NCBI GenBank assembly: GCA_963971285.1 | Contig: OZ020256.1 | Coordinates: 4,342,501-4,406,500 of the forward strand | Source: Astropecten irregularis | Taxonomy: Eukaryota > Echinodermata > Asteroidea > Paxillosida > Astropectinidae | Direction of reading: 5' to 3' | DNA: 64,000 nt | Part shown: in pieces, positions 22,042-33,737 of the stretch | How the letters are laid out: each line of letters opens with the position of its first letter | How positions within the stretch are numbered: position 1 is the stretch's first letter | Made by a program: the position numbers and the translations under genes | Notes under the pieces: model-generated | What the model saw: the letters and a program-made list of their open reading frames with translations, nothing else | What the model was told of the DNA's origin: nothing | Database searches by the model: none

Positions 22042-22202
22042 TCAATTTCCATATTTCAATTGACTTAGAAATTTACATGTTTGAAAGAAGTTGACCACCA
22101 TCTGGTACCCGTCCTTCTCGGCACTGCTCTCAAGGATCTTCTGTTGTCTTTCCCTGGCTACGTCAGCCATGATCTGCCTCATGTCCGGATGCTCTGCCAA
22201 CA
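22042..22202 (-). CDS. Candidate exon of an unidentified minus-strand gene
   Basis: On the minus strand a pyrimidine-rich tract ends in tgtctcctag, followed by an open block with protein-like composition: LAEHPDMRQIMADVARERQQ, then KILESSAEKDGYQ, then a less conserved-looking tail ending in TGA at 22042. The first 35 or so residues are charged and helical and differ clearly in composition from the surrounding AT-rich DNA. It may be a terminal exon, or an internal exon using a donor such as ACAT|gtaaat inside the tail. I do not recognise the protein; the helix resembles HEAT/ARM-type segments only in general. A second acceptor seven bases downstream (ggcag) is equally usable. Partner exons upstream would lie beyond the minisatellite and were not found. 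Confidence 0.45.
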
Positions 22203-22265
22203 CTAGGAGACAGAAAACAAGAGAACAGCCGATCAGAATTAGGCCTACCATATTACAATGACAAA

Positions 22266-22374
22266 CATAATGGGGGAACTACTCCATACTGGGGGAACTA
22301 CCGGGGGCACTACTTCATACTGGGGGAACTACTGGGGGAACTACCGGGGGCACTACTCCATACTGGGGGAACTA
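22266..22374. repeat. GGGGGAACTAC tandem tract, left of the minisatellite
   Basis: Short imperfect tandem repeats of tGGGGGAACTAC alternate with a variant containing GGGGGCACTACTTCATAC. The same sequence family borders the right end of the 35-bp array. Confidence 0.9.
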
Positions 22375-22404
22375 CAAGCTTCATACGTATAGCTACCATC
22401 AATC
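22375..22404 (-). repeat. Inverted copy of a minisatellite unit at the array's left edge
   Basis: Thirty bases read as the reverse complement of one array unit, in an older form (gattgatggtagctatacg). Together with the first direct unit they make a hairpin centred near 22402. Confidence 0.85.
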
Positions 22405-25400
22405 GATATACGTATGAAGCTTGTCTGTGATTGATGATAGATATACGTATGAAGCTTGTCTGCGATTGATGATAGATATACGTATGAAGCTTGTATGCGA
22501 TTGATGATAGATATACGTATGAAGCTTGTCTGCGATTGATGATAGATATACGTATGAAGCTTGTATGCGATTGATGATAGATATACGTATGAAGCTTGTC
22601 TGCGATTGATGATAGATATACGTATGAAGCTTGTATGCGATTGATGATAGATATACGTATGAAGCTTGTCTGCGATTGATGATAGATATACGTATGAAGC
22701 TTGTCTGCGATTGATGATAGATATACGTATGAAGCTTGTCTGCGATTGATGATAGATATACGTATGAAGCTTGTATGCGATTGATGATAGATATACGTAT
22801 GAAGCTTGTCTGCGATTGATGATAGATATACGTATGAAGCTTGTATGCGATTGATGATAGATATACGTATGAAGCTTGTCTGCGATTGATGATAGATATA
22901 CGTATGAAGCTTGTATGCGATTGATGATAGATATACGTATGAAGCTTGTCTGCGATTGATGATAGATATACGTATGAAGCTTGTATGCGATTGATGATAG
23001 ATATACGTATGAAGCTTGTATGCGATTGATGATAGATATACGTATGAAGCTTGTCTGTGATTGATTATAGATATACGTGTGAAGCTTGTATGCGATTGAT
23101 GATAGATATACGTATGAAGCTTCTATGCGATTGATGATAGATATACGTATGAAGCTTGTCTGCGATTGATGATAGATATACGTATGAAGCTTGTATGCGA
23201 TTGATGATAGATATACGTATGAAGCTTGTATGCGATTGATGATAGATATACGTATGAAGCTTGTCTGCGATTGATGATAGATATACGTGAGAAGCTTGTA
23301 TGCGATTGATGATAGATATACGTATGAAGCTTGTCTGCGATTGATGATAGATATACGTATGAAGCTTGTATGCGATTGATGATAGATATACGTATGAAGC
23401 TTGTCTGCGATTGATGATAGATATACGTATGAAGCTTGTATGCGATTGATGATAGATATACGTATGAAGCTTGTATGCGATTGATGATAGATACACGTAT
23501 GAAGCTTGTCTGCGATTGATGATAGATATACGTATGAAGCTTGTCTGCGATTGATGATAGATATACGTATGAAGCTTGTATGCGATTGATGATAGATATA
23601 CGTATGAAGCTTGTATGCGATTGATGATAGATACACGTATGAAGCTTGTCTGCGATTGATGATAGATATACGTATGAAGCTTGTATGCGATTGATGATAG
23701 ATACACGTATGAAGCTTGTATGCGATTGATGATAGATATACGTGTGAAGCTTGTATGCGATTGATGATAGATATACGTATGAAGCTTGTCTGCGATTGAT
23801 GATAGATATACGTGTGAAGCTTGTATGCGATTGATGATAGATATACGTATGAAGCCTTCTGCGATTGATGATAGATATACGTGTGAAGCTTGTATGCGAT
23901 TGATGATAGATATACGTATGAAGCTTGTCTGCGATTGATGATAGATATACGTGTGAAGCTTGTATGCGCTTGATGATAGATATACGTATGAAGCTTGTCT
24001 GCGATTGATGATAGATATACGTATGAAGCTTGTCTGTGATTGATGATAGATATACGTATGAAGCTTGTCTGCGATTGATGATAGATATACGTATGAAGCT
24101 TGTCTGCGATTGATGATAGATATACGTGTGAAGCTTGTCTGCGCTTGATGATAGATATACGTATGAAGCTTGTCTGCGATTGATGATAGATATACGTATG
24201 AAGCTTGTCTGCGATTGATGATAGATATACGTATGAAGCTTGTATGCGATTGATGATAGATATACGTATGAAGCTTGTATGCGATTGATGATAGATATAC
24301 GTATGAAGCTTGTCTGCGATTGATGATAGATATACGTATGAAGCTTGTATGCGATTGATGATAGATATACGTATGAAGCTTGTCTGCGATTGATGATAGA
24401 TATACGTATGAAGCTTGTCTGTGATTGATGATAGATATACGTATGAAGCTTGTCTGCGATTGATGATAGATATACGTATGAAGCTTGTCTGTGATTGATG
24501 ATAGATATACGTATGAAGCTTGTCTGCGATTGATGATAGATATACGTATGAATTAGCTTGTATGCGATTGATGATAGATATACGTATGAAGCTTGTCTGC
24601 GATTGATGATAGATATACGTATGAAGCTTGTCTGCGATTGATGATAGAAATACGTATGAAGCTTGTCTGCGATTGATGATAGATATACGTATGAAGCTTG
24701 TATGCGATTGATGATAGATATACGTATGAAGCTTGTATGCGATTGATGATAGATATACGTATGAAGCTTGTATGCGATTGATGATAGATATACGTATGAA
24801 GCTTGTCTGCGATTGATGATAGATATACGTATGAAGCTTGTATGCGATTGATGATAGATATACGTATGAAGCTTGTATGCGATTGATGATAGATATACGT
24901 ATGAAGCTTGTCTGCGATTGATGATAGATATACGTATGAAGCTTGTATGCGATTGATGATAGATATACGTATGAAGCTTGTATGCGATTGATGATAGATA
25001 CACGTATGAAGCTTGTCTGCGATTGATGATAGATATACGTATGAAGCTTGTCTGTGATTGATGATAGATATACGTATGAAGCTTGTCTGCGATTGATGAT
25101 AGATATACGTATGAAGCTTGTCTGCGATTGATGATAGATATAGGTATGAATTAGCTTGTCTGCGATTGATGATAGATATACGTATGAAGCTTGTCTGCGA
25201 TTGATGATAGATATACGTATGAAGCTTGTATGCGATTGATGATAGAAATACGTATGAAGCTTGTCTGCGATTGATGATAGATATACGTATGAAGCTTGTA
25301 TGCGATTGATGATAGATATACGTATGAAGCTTGTATGCGATTGATGATAGATATACGTATGAAGCTTGTCTGCGATTGATGATAGATATACGTATGAAGC

Positions 25401-28020
25401 TTGTCTGCGATTGATGATAGATATACGTATGAAGCTTGTATGCGATTGATGATAGATATACGTATGAAGCTTGTCTGCGATTGATGATAGATATACGTAT
25501 GAAGCTTGTATGCGATTGATGATAGATATAGGTATGAAGCTTGTATGCGATTGATGATAGATACACGTATGAAGCTTGTCTGCGATTGATGATAGATATA
25601 CGTATGAAGCTTGTATGCGATTGATGATAGATACACGTATGAAGCTTGTCTGCGATTGATGATAGATATACGTGTGAAGCTTGTATGCGATTGATGATAG
25701 ATATACGTATGAAGCTTGTCTGCGATTGATGATAGATATACGTGTGAAGCTTGTATGCGATTGATGATAGATATACGTATGAAGCTTGTCTGCGATTGAT
25801 GATAGATATACGTGTGAAGCTTGTATGCGATTGATGATAGATATACGTATGAAGCTTGTCTGCGATTGATGATAGATATACGTGTGAAGCTTGTATTTGA
25901 TTGATGATAGATATACTTATGAAGCTTGTCTGCGATTGATGATAGATATACGTGTGAAGCTTGTCTGCGCTTGATGATAGATATACGTATGAAGCTTGTA
26001 TGCGATTGATGATAGATATACGTATGAAGCTTGTCTGCGATTGATGATAGATATACGTATGAAGCTTGTCTGCGATTGATGATAGATATACGTATGAAGC
26101 TTGTCTGCGATTGATGATAGATATACGTATGAAGCTTGTATGCGATTGATGATAGATATACGTATGAAGCTTGTCTGCGATTGATGATAGATATACGTAT
26201 GAAGCTTGTCTGCGATTGATGATAGATATACGTATGAAGCTTGTCTGCGATTGATGATAGATATACGTATGAAGCTTGTCTGCGATTGATGATAGATATA
26301 CGTATGAAGCTTGTCTGCGATTGATGATAGATATACGTATGAAGCTTGTCTGCGATTGATGATAGATATACGTATGAAGCTTGTCTGCGATTGATGATAG
26401 ATATACGTATGAAGCTTGTCTGCGATTGATGATAGATATACGTATGAAGCTTGTCTGCGATTGATGATAGATATACGTATGAAGCTTGTCTGCGATTGAT
26501 GATAGATATACGTATGAAGCTTGTCTGCGATTGATGATAGATATAGGTATGAAGCTTGTCTGCGATTGATGATAGATATACGTATGAAGCTTGTCTGCGA
26601 TTGATGATAGATATACGTATGAAGCTTGTCTGTGATTGATGATAGATATAGGTATGAAGCTTGTATGCGATTGATGATAGATATACGTATGAAGCTTGTC
26701 TGTGATTGATGATAGATATACGTATGAAGCTTGTATGCGATTGATGATAGATATACGTATGAAGCTTGTCTGCGATTGATGATAGATATACGTGTGAAGC
26801 TTGTATTTGATTGATGATAGATATACTTATGAAGCTTGTCTGCGATTGATGATAGATATACGTGTGAAGCTTGTCTGCGCTTGATGATAGATATATGTAT
26901 GAAGCTTGTATGCGATTGATGATAGATATACGTATGAAGCTTGTCTGCGATTGATGATAGATATACGTATGAAGCTTGTCTGCGATTGATGATAGATATA
27001 CGTATGAAGCTTGTCTGCGATTGATGATAGATATACGTATGAAGCTTGTATGCGATTGATGATAGATATACGTATGAAGCTTGTCTGCGATTGATGATAG
27101 ATATACGTATGAAGCTTGTATGCGATTGATGATAGATATACGTATGAAGCTTGTCTGTGATTGATGATAGATATACGTATGAAGCTTGTCTGCGATTGAT
27201 GATAGATATACGTATGAAGCTTGTCTGCGATTGATGATAGATATACGTATGAAGCTTGTCTGCGATTGATGATAGATATACGTATGAAGCTTGTCTGCGA
27301 TTGATGATAGATATACGTATGAAGCTTGTCTGCGATTGATGATAGATATACGTATGAAGCTTGTCTGCGATTGATGATAGATATACGTATGAAGCTTGTC
27401 TGCGATTGATGATAGATATACGTATGAAGCTTGTCTGCGATTGATGATAGATATACGTATGAAGCTTGTCTGCGATTGATGATAGATATACGTATGAAGC
27501 TTGTCTGCGATTGATGATAGATATAGGTATGAAGCTTGTCTTCGATTGATGATAGATATACGTATGAAGCTTGTCTGCGATTGATGATAGATATACGTAT
27601 GAAGCTTGTCTGTGATTGATGATAGATATAGGTATGAAGCTTGTATGCGATTGATGATAGATATACGTATGAAGCTTGTCTGTGATTGATGATAGATATA
27701 CGTATGAAGCTTGTATGCGATTGATGATAGATATACGTATGAAGCTTGTCTGTGATTGATGATAGATATACGTATGAAGCTTGTATGCGATTGATGATAG
27801 ATATACGTATGAAGCTTGTCTGTGATTGATGATAGATATACGTATGAAGCTTGTATGCGATTGATGATAGATATACGTATGAAGCTTGTCTGTGATTGAT
27901 GATAGATATACGTATGAAGCTTGTATGCGATTGATGGTAGATATACGTATGAAGCTTGTCTGTGATTGATGATAGATATACGTATGAAGCTTGTCTGTGA
28001 TTGATGGTAGATATACGTAT
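22405..28020. repeat. 35-bp minisatellite, about 160 units (5.6 kb)
   Basis: The unit begins TTGATGATAG, contains ATACGTATGAAGCTTG and ends TCTGCGA or TATGCGA. Identity between units is very high. Recurrent variants are CTGCGA/ATGCGA/CTGTGA at one site, ATACACG, ATACGTG, ATAGG and rare AATTAGCTTG (+3 bp, at 24551 and 25149), plus one -1 bp unit near 23855. Internal duplications of about 0.6 kb and 0.9-1.0 kb can be seen from shared rare variants. All three minus-strand frames stay open because 35 is not divisible by three and the unit happens to have no stop on that strand; the encoded 35-residue repeat is not considered a real protein. Confidence 0.97.
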
Positions 28021-28220
28021 GAACTACTGGGGGAACTACTGGGGGAACTACTAGGGGGCACAACTTAAATACTGGGGGAACTACTGGGGGAACTACCGGG
28101 GGCACTACTTCATACCGGGAACTACTGGGGGAACTACTAGGGGGCACTACTTAATACTGGGGGAACTACTTGGGGAACTACTAGGGGGCACTACTTAATA
28201 CTGGGGGAACTACTGAGGGA
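28021..28220. repeat. GGGGGAACTAC tandem tract, right of the minisatellite
   Basis: Same family as 22266-22374, here with variants CTAGGGGGCAC and CCGGGGGCAC. The junction with the array falls inside the shared letters GAA. Confidence 0.9.
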
Positions 28221-28373
28221 ACTGTGGATGTGTGATTGATGGTTCATGTACATGTAGCTATACGTACGAAGCCTGTGTGATTGATGGTTCATGTAGCTGT
28301 ACGTATGAAGCCTATGTGTTATTGATGGTTCATGTAGCTATACGTATGAAGCCTATGTGTGATTACTTAATAA
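28221..28373. repeat. Three to four diverged 41-45 bp relatives of the minisatellite unit
   Basis: Units spaced 45 and 41 bp share ATTGATGG, AGCTATACGTATGAAGC and GTGTG with the 35-bp unit but carry an extra TTCATG segment. They look like older or ancestral forms outside the homogenised array. Confidence 0.85.
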
Positions 28374-29069
28374 CATAACTTATAACTTAATATTTGACGA
28401 CTCCAAACAAAGAACAGACAATTATATTGTTCTTTCCAAAGAAACAAGGCACTGAAATAAGAACACAGTTACAAATGAATTCATTCCAATATTATTTCTT
28501 TATTGGAGAAAAAAAAACACCCACAATATTTATGTACAATTGACATGCCAAGATCTGATGAATTTTTTATGCCCTATAATTGGAGAAAATATATAATCTC
28601 GACAAAAAATATTCTGTTCTGTAAACGAAGAATTTGATGTGCTCTAGCCATGACACGTCCCTCGATAAGTTTTCCAGATTGCGACTCAGTTTAGGACTTG
28701 ATTTCATCAAAATGACACTTTTTGCTTTCCAACCCCCTGTTTTCTGAAGGCTAAATCTGCCCTAACTGTTCCCCTGCATGGAGCCAAACAGTTGCTATCC
28801 TCTGACAATGGTTTCTTCTCTCAAATTATTCATGTAATCCCATTAACATCAAACCAATCTGTATTCCACTGGCAGTTGAATAGGTACTTAACCACAAAAC
28901 CACAAAGCATTACCTTGAAGTTTCCAAGTCTAGCATTCTGTACCAAATGCTTGTTTTATGAATATGAAATCAAGTATACCGGTAAGATGGTTACCGGTTA
29001 TGCTAAATACTTACAGAAAAAAGTACTTACTAGAAGTATTTACTTAGGAGCATCTGCTAGTTTTTATGA

Positions 29070-30130
29070 ATACGAGCCAAGGGGTACCCCTTGCCATTTT
29101 GTTGATTTTTACTGAAAAAAATGAAGTGTCTTGAAATTACATCAGTTTGCTTCTGAGACAATTAACTAAATATGCATTTTTATTACTGGAAACGTGTTCC
29201 TTGTATTCCCAGATTACACACAATTCAGGAAAAAGTCCTTTTTTGAGCCAGTAAAATTGACAAAAATGACAAGAGGGTACCCCTTGCCATTTTGTTAAAT
29301 TTTACTGAAAAATAATATGTCTTGAAATTACATAAATTTGTCTCTTATACAAGCGAATTTGCAATAATCATACTTATAATGTGTTCCTTGCACTCTTTGC
29401 CGATTACTATGAATCGCTACCAATTCCGTATTCTGACTGCTCAAGACTGCATCAAAATTTAAAGTTTCTACATGAGATTTATTTCATATCTACAAGGAAC
29501 TGAATTATTTACATGGGCTATACACATACAAAAGCCAGTTTGAATAAGAACTACAAATAGCCGTCCTTGGGCCACTTGATCTGAACTAAAATGCACTGAT
29601 CAGGCTAGTTCTGTTCAGGGGCTAACTTTGTAAATGAGTTTGTAGAAATTTAGCCTGTGTGCTTGTGAACAATAATCATTCACCACCAATAAGTGCTGCA
29701 AGGCAAGCAAGCATCATCTGATGAACATAACACCAACTTGTTAAGTACTGGTAGCACAATGCAAGTTTATAATAATTGCATATTAATTACCTCATCTTCA
29801 CAAACAAGTGCATTAGGCATAGAGACAAGGTTGTTCAATCTTCAGTGAATGTGCCTAAGGTTTACAATTTACATGACAACCAACTATTCATTTATGATTC
29901 TTGCTTAAACTGAAAAATTAAGTGTCTTCAAGTTACATAAATCTGCTTTTGAAATATGCAATTTTTATTAATGCCTAAACTGGAAATGTGTTCCATGTAC
30001 TCCCAGATACCTCTTAGGAAGATTAAACTCAATTCCGGAAAATGTCCGTTTTCGGCCAAAATTGACAAAAACCGACAAGGGGTACCCCTTGCCATTTTGA
30101 CTGAAAAATTAAATATTCACAATTTACATC
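29070..30130. repeat. Local triplicated repeat centred on GGGGTACCCCTTGCCATTTT
   Basis: Three diverged copies at about 29081, 29274 and 30079 share an upstream ATTGACAAAAA(T/C)GACAAG block, the palindromic GGTACC core and a downstream ACTGAAAAAT...GTCTTGAAATTACAT block. The first two are spaced about 190 bp apart. Confidence 0.8.
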
Positions 30131-30839
30131 AATCAACTTCTTGTATTTCTCCTAATAGCAATAAGATAATTGAGTGTGAGAACAATACTCCTACTTAACA
30201 CAACTTATCAAAACACAAACTTTATCAAAACATAAACCTTAAATAATATCTGGCATAACTACTTTTACATGTAAAGACAAAGGATTTCATAAATATATTA
30301 TCAAATTTACATTTTATTATTGATTAAATGAAAGTTAATGTATGCATTAGTTCACATGGTCACCATTATAAAGATTAGAAAAAAGGAGGAAAAGGAGGAA
30401 ATGACTACTAGGTGTCCACTTGTTACGTTACTATTTTATGTGACCTCATAGGGACTGCCATAATATCTACTGTTATAGACAAGATCCTTAATACTGCATT
30501 AAGCGAAATTTACTGCATATAATAAATGAGAGAACATGTTTACAATTAGCAAGGGGACCTGCTTACAAGTGAGGGGATCTGCTTACTTTAAATGAGAAGA
30601 CCTGCTTACTTAAAACAAAAGAGTCCTGTAAATAGGGGACGAGGGGATCTGCTTACAGTTAACAGGGTGGGGGGGGGGGGGGGGGGACTGTCTATGGGTC
30701 ATGCACTCATCTGTCCAAAATGGTTCATCTTTTGAAATGCTCAGACACAACTACAAGTACGTAGACCTTCTTCAATTTCAAACCAAAGACAGACAAGGAC
30801 AACTTTCAGCAACTGTGTAATAATAATAATAATTTGGGA

Positions 30840-31152
30840 GTCTAATCATCCTTACTCGCAGCTGGGGTGCTGAATTGCGAAGGATGCGACTTCAACGTGA
30901 TCGAGTAGCAGGCTTTCATGGGCGCCCTTGGCTGCCAGCCACATCAACCTATATATGATCATGGAGCACAGCCTGAGATAAAAATTGTTTGATCTTGTGG
31001 AGGGAGGAAAACCGGAGAACCCGGAGAAAAACCCTCGAAGCATAGGAGAGAGCTAACGCACAACCCTACTCACATATGGCCCAGGCCGGATTCGAACCAG
31101 GGCCACATTGGTAAGAGGCGAGTGCCTAACGCACTTAGCACCTATGCCCCCT
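30840..31152 (-). repeat. SINE-like repeat with tRNA-type B box
   Basis: On the minus strand: GCTAAGTGCGTTAGGCACTC (A-box region), GGTTCGAATCCGGCCTGGGC (B box), then CGAGGGTTTTTCTCCGGGTT and GGTTTTCCTCCCTCC. This layout is common in several invertebrate genomes. Confidence 0.65.
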
Positions 31153-32148
31153 GCAATCCTGCATAAATGCAACCACAGCCTGATGATAACCTCAAGTAGC
31201 TTTCCACTTAACCCAAGCACTAAGGTCCAGGTTAGTTTACTTCCAAGCTGTGTGAATTAACCTTGACAGTCAGCGAACTATGCACCAGATTCGCGGTCGG
31301 TCACTCCAACTCACCGTCCTCCCTCCAATCATTGTAACAATTAATGTCGCCATCTGTATTTCACCCAACCGTTAAATTCCAAGAAATCAATGACTGTGCA
31401 AAGTCTACAATCTCTAGTAATCCCAGCACCTGTAGCAAGAGCTTCGCTGTTACCTAATGTCTTCATAAACGCATGTCAGTATATGTACTTTCATTTCATT
31501 TTTCAGTTTATAGGTAGAGGGGGTAGTTGTTTTTTGGTCTCGGGGATTACTTCAGCCTCTCCTGGGTTTCAGAATGGGAAGGGCTACAGGAAATGTCTTG
31601 ATCTTTCCCCCAATGAACACCCATCTCGCTGATATCGCGTAATACCCTGCTTAGACGTTGCACGTGCCAGGACATGAACCCACAGGAAATCCCGGCTAAT
31701 TGAATAAACATGGACAAGTCACTACTGCTTAGCACCTCAGCACGTCCCGCCTCCGAGTAACGGATCCAGCAAATGACACCATGATGGGAGTTGAATTATA
31801 ACATGGCACCAAGACTGAAAATAGCCCAAACTGTTTGACACGCAAGATAATGGCACACCGCCCAATCCCACCAAAACAAATAGATTACACAAGTTTTCAG
31901 CACAGAAACAATTCATAACCTATTGACACTGCCCTGTGAAAACAAATTAACATCGTTTACGATTTCAGGGCCACGGAACTTGGTAATGTTCCAAGCCGTG
32001 GTTTTCTGATAAAGCCGCAAAAACATAAGCACCCCCTCTATGGTAAGTTTGAGACAATGTTGAAAAAAGAGCTGTTGTTTGGATTTTTTCCTCAAATTAT
32101 TTGTGATTATCATTTAAGATCACCTTAGCAAACCTGCAGCAATACTCC

Positions 32149-32388
32149 TATGGGCGATTACGAAACGGAGGCTCAGGCTCCGTCTCAGACTCCGGCTTCA
32201 TTTTGTGAATCCATTCTGGAAAAATGGTATGAAAATAGAGGCTTTTGGATGCGGTTCTGAAGTAGATTCTCTAGTTTTGAAAAGGAAAACGGAGCTTCAG
32301 CTTCAATTCAAATCACAACCTATATTTTCAGCATATCAGATCCTGAGCCTGAGCCTGAGCCTGAGCCTCCATTTCGTGACTATCCATA
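32149..32388. mobile_element. Foldback family B copy
   Basis: Left end GGGCGATTACGAAACGGAGG; the right part ends with four GAGCCT repeats and CCATTTCGTGA. Confidence 0.87.
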
Positions 32389-32605
32389 TTTCGTAGACAG
32401 CAATAACTAATAACTTATCAATCAAAATGTAACTTAAGATCTATACGGATAAGTACATCACAAAAATGAAATTCATTATGACCAGTAGTAGCAGTATCAT
32501 GATCCCATCAAATCCCTCTTTTACTTCAGAATGTCTTTTCCTCTCCTTCCAAAAAGCCTCAGCCAAAGGACTGAGCCGAATTGTTCCACATGTACGTGTG
32601 TGTTT

Positions 32606-32978
32606 AACTTTAAAGGTAGTATCATACTTTGGTAAGGAACCAAAACAGAAATGTTCACAGATTTACATATAACTTAAAGGGTATGAAGATGGTGGGGGTA
32701 GAAACATACCGTTTCAATTTTTCCGCCTGAAATGGTGTGTTCATCCAGAAATTAGTAAAACGACGACCAAAAATGTTTTTGATCTTTTAAAAGATAATAA
32801 ATAAAAGAGAAAAGACTTAAGAAATACTGTGGCAGTTTTTCACTGTTTTCTCAAAAAGTGGGCATCGTATGGGACTGAAATTGTCACAGATGACTGTTAC
32901 TGTATCTGTCTTGATATTTTTGCCCATGAATCTGTATTTCTTTGACAAAAACCAAAGTATGATACTACCTTTAAAGTT
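32606..32978. mobile_element. MITE family A, full-length copy (373 bp)
   Basis: Perfect terminal inverted repeats of about 27 bp begin AACTTTAAAGGTAGTATCAT. An internal hairpin (TTTTTGATCTTTTAAAAGAT) lies in the middle. No coding capacity; it must be mobilised in trans. Confidence 0.92.
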
Positions 32979-33166
32979 GGACTGATATCCCTCACTGGAC
33001 CTTTGTGCACAGCCTTGAACAGACCAAAATTTTTCCACCCACCCCCACCCCCTCCAGCAGCTGGGTCTCTTATGACTGAGTCATATAATATTGTACAACA
33101 GATGTCTCCTCAACTAAAGAATTCTTGGAAATATTTGCCCCCAGTGGGTTCCTCGTAGACAGGACC

Positions 33167-33238
33167 TTATTTCCGCTTGAGTTCTTGCTTGACGCAGGCC
33201 TTGAATCCTTGCCAACCGATGGTCTTCTGGAGGTGTTC
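33167..33238 (-). CDS. MICU2/3-like: MICU2/3-like terminal exon
   Basis: The acceptor tgacattccag is followed by 24 codons in phase 0, ending TAA. It encodes EHLQKTIGWQGFKACVKQEL then KRK. The pattern FK-x-C-(V/L)-K-x-EL matches the MICU3 C-terminus. A 7.3-kb intron separates it from the EF-hand exon. Confidence 0.9.
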   Translation of the reverse strand, partial: EHLQKTIGWQGFKACVKQELKRK

Positions 33239-33492
33239 CTGGAATGTCAATCAAAATATAAACCAGAACATTAAACGACAACCCAGGTTAATGATTTTAC
33301 CCATTAGTTTCTATTTCAGAGTGCAAGAGGGGTATTAACTACAGTCAGAAGAATTCAGAGAGGAAATTAAAGCTTCAAAGTGTTTCAGACTTTGCAGATG
33401 GAAATCATATTTCCTCAAGAAGGCCCACTTGAAGGTAAATAGCACTGGAACAACGCAGCAGTCTGAGATTAAAGCAATCTTTCTTTTTTTAC

Positions 33493-33737
33493 TATGGGCA
33501 TTTACGAAACGCAGGCTCCGGCTCAGGCTCTATTTTGTGAATCCTTTCTAAAATAACTGGTATCAAAATAGAAGCTTTTTGGCTGCGGTTCGGAAGTAGA
33601 TTCTCTGGTTTGAAAAGGAAAACAGAGCTTCAGCTTCAATGAAAAACCACAACCTATATTTTCAGCATATATGGATGTCAGAGCTGGAGCCTGAGCCTGA
33701 GTCTGAGCCTAAGCCTCTGTTTCGTAAACACCCTATG
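33493..33737. mobile_element. Foldback family B copy
   Basis: Ends TATGGGCATTTACGAAACGC and GTTTCGTAAACACCCTATGG. It lies inside the last intron of the MICU-like gene, 255 bp from the terminal exon. Confidence 0.88.

Larger units (their letters stand above)
28374..33166. other. Intergenic region between the minisatellite and the MICU-like gene
   Basis: No exon is supported. Contents: a triplicated GGTACC-containing repeat (29081, 29274, 30079), degenerate copies of a GGGGATCTGCTTAC motif at 30550-30655, a poly-G run at 30668-30687, a SINE-like copy (30840-31152), a GGCTCC foldback (32149-32388) and a full-length MITE (32606-32978). Part of the right edge should be the 3' UTR of the minus-strand MICU-like gene. 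Confidence 0.5.

Noticed and set aside
22405-28020. CRISPR-like regular repeats
   Set aside because: Units are contiguous with no spacers, and the genome is eukaryotic.
22353-28147. Very long minus-strand ORFs (427, 626, 714 and 998 codons)
   Set aside because: They are translations of the 35-bp minisatellite, open in all three frames for arithmetic reasons; no domain, start context or conserved flank supports a gene.
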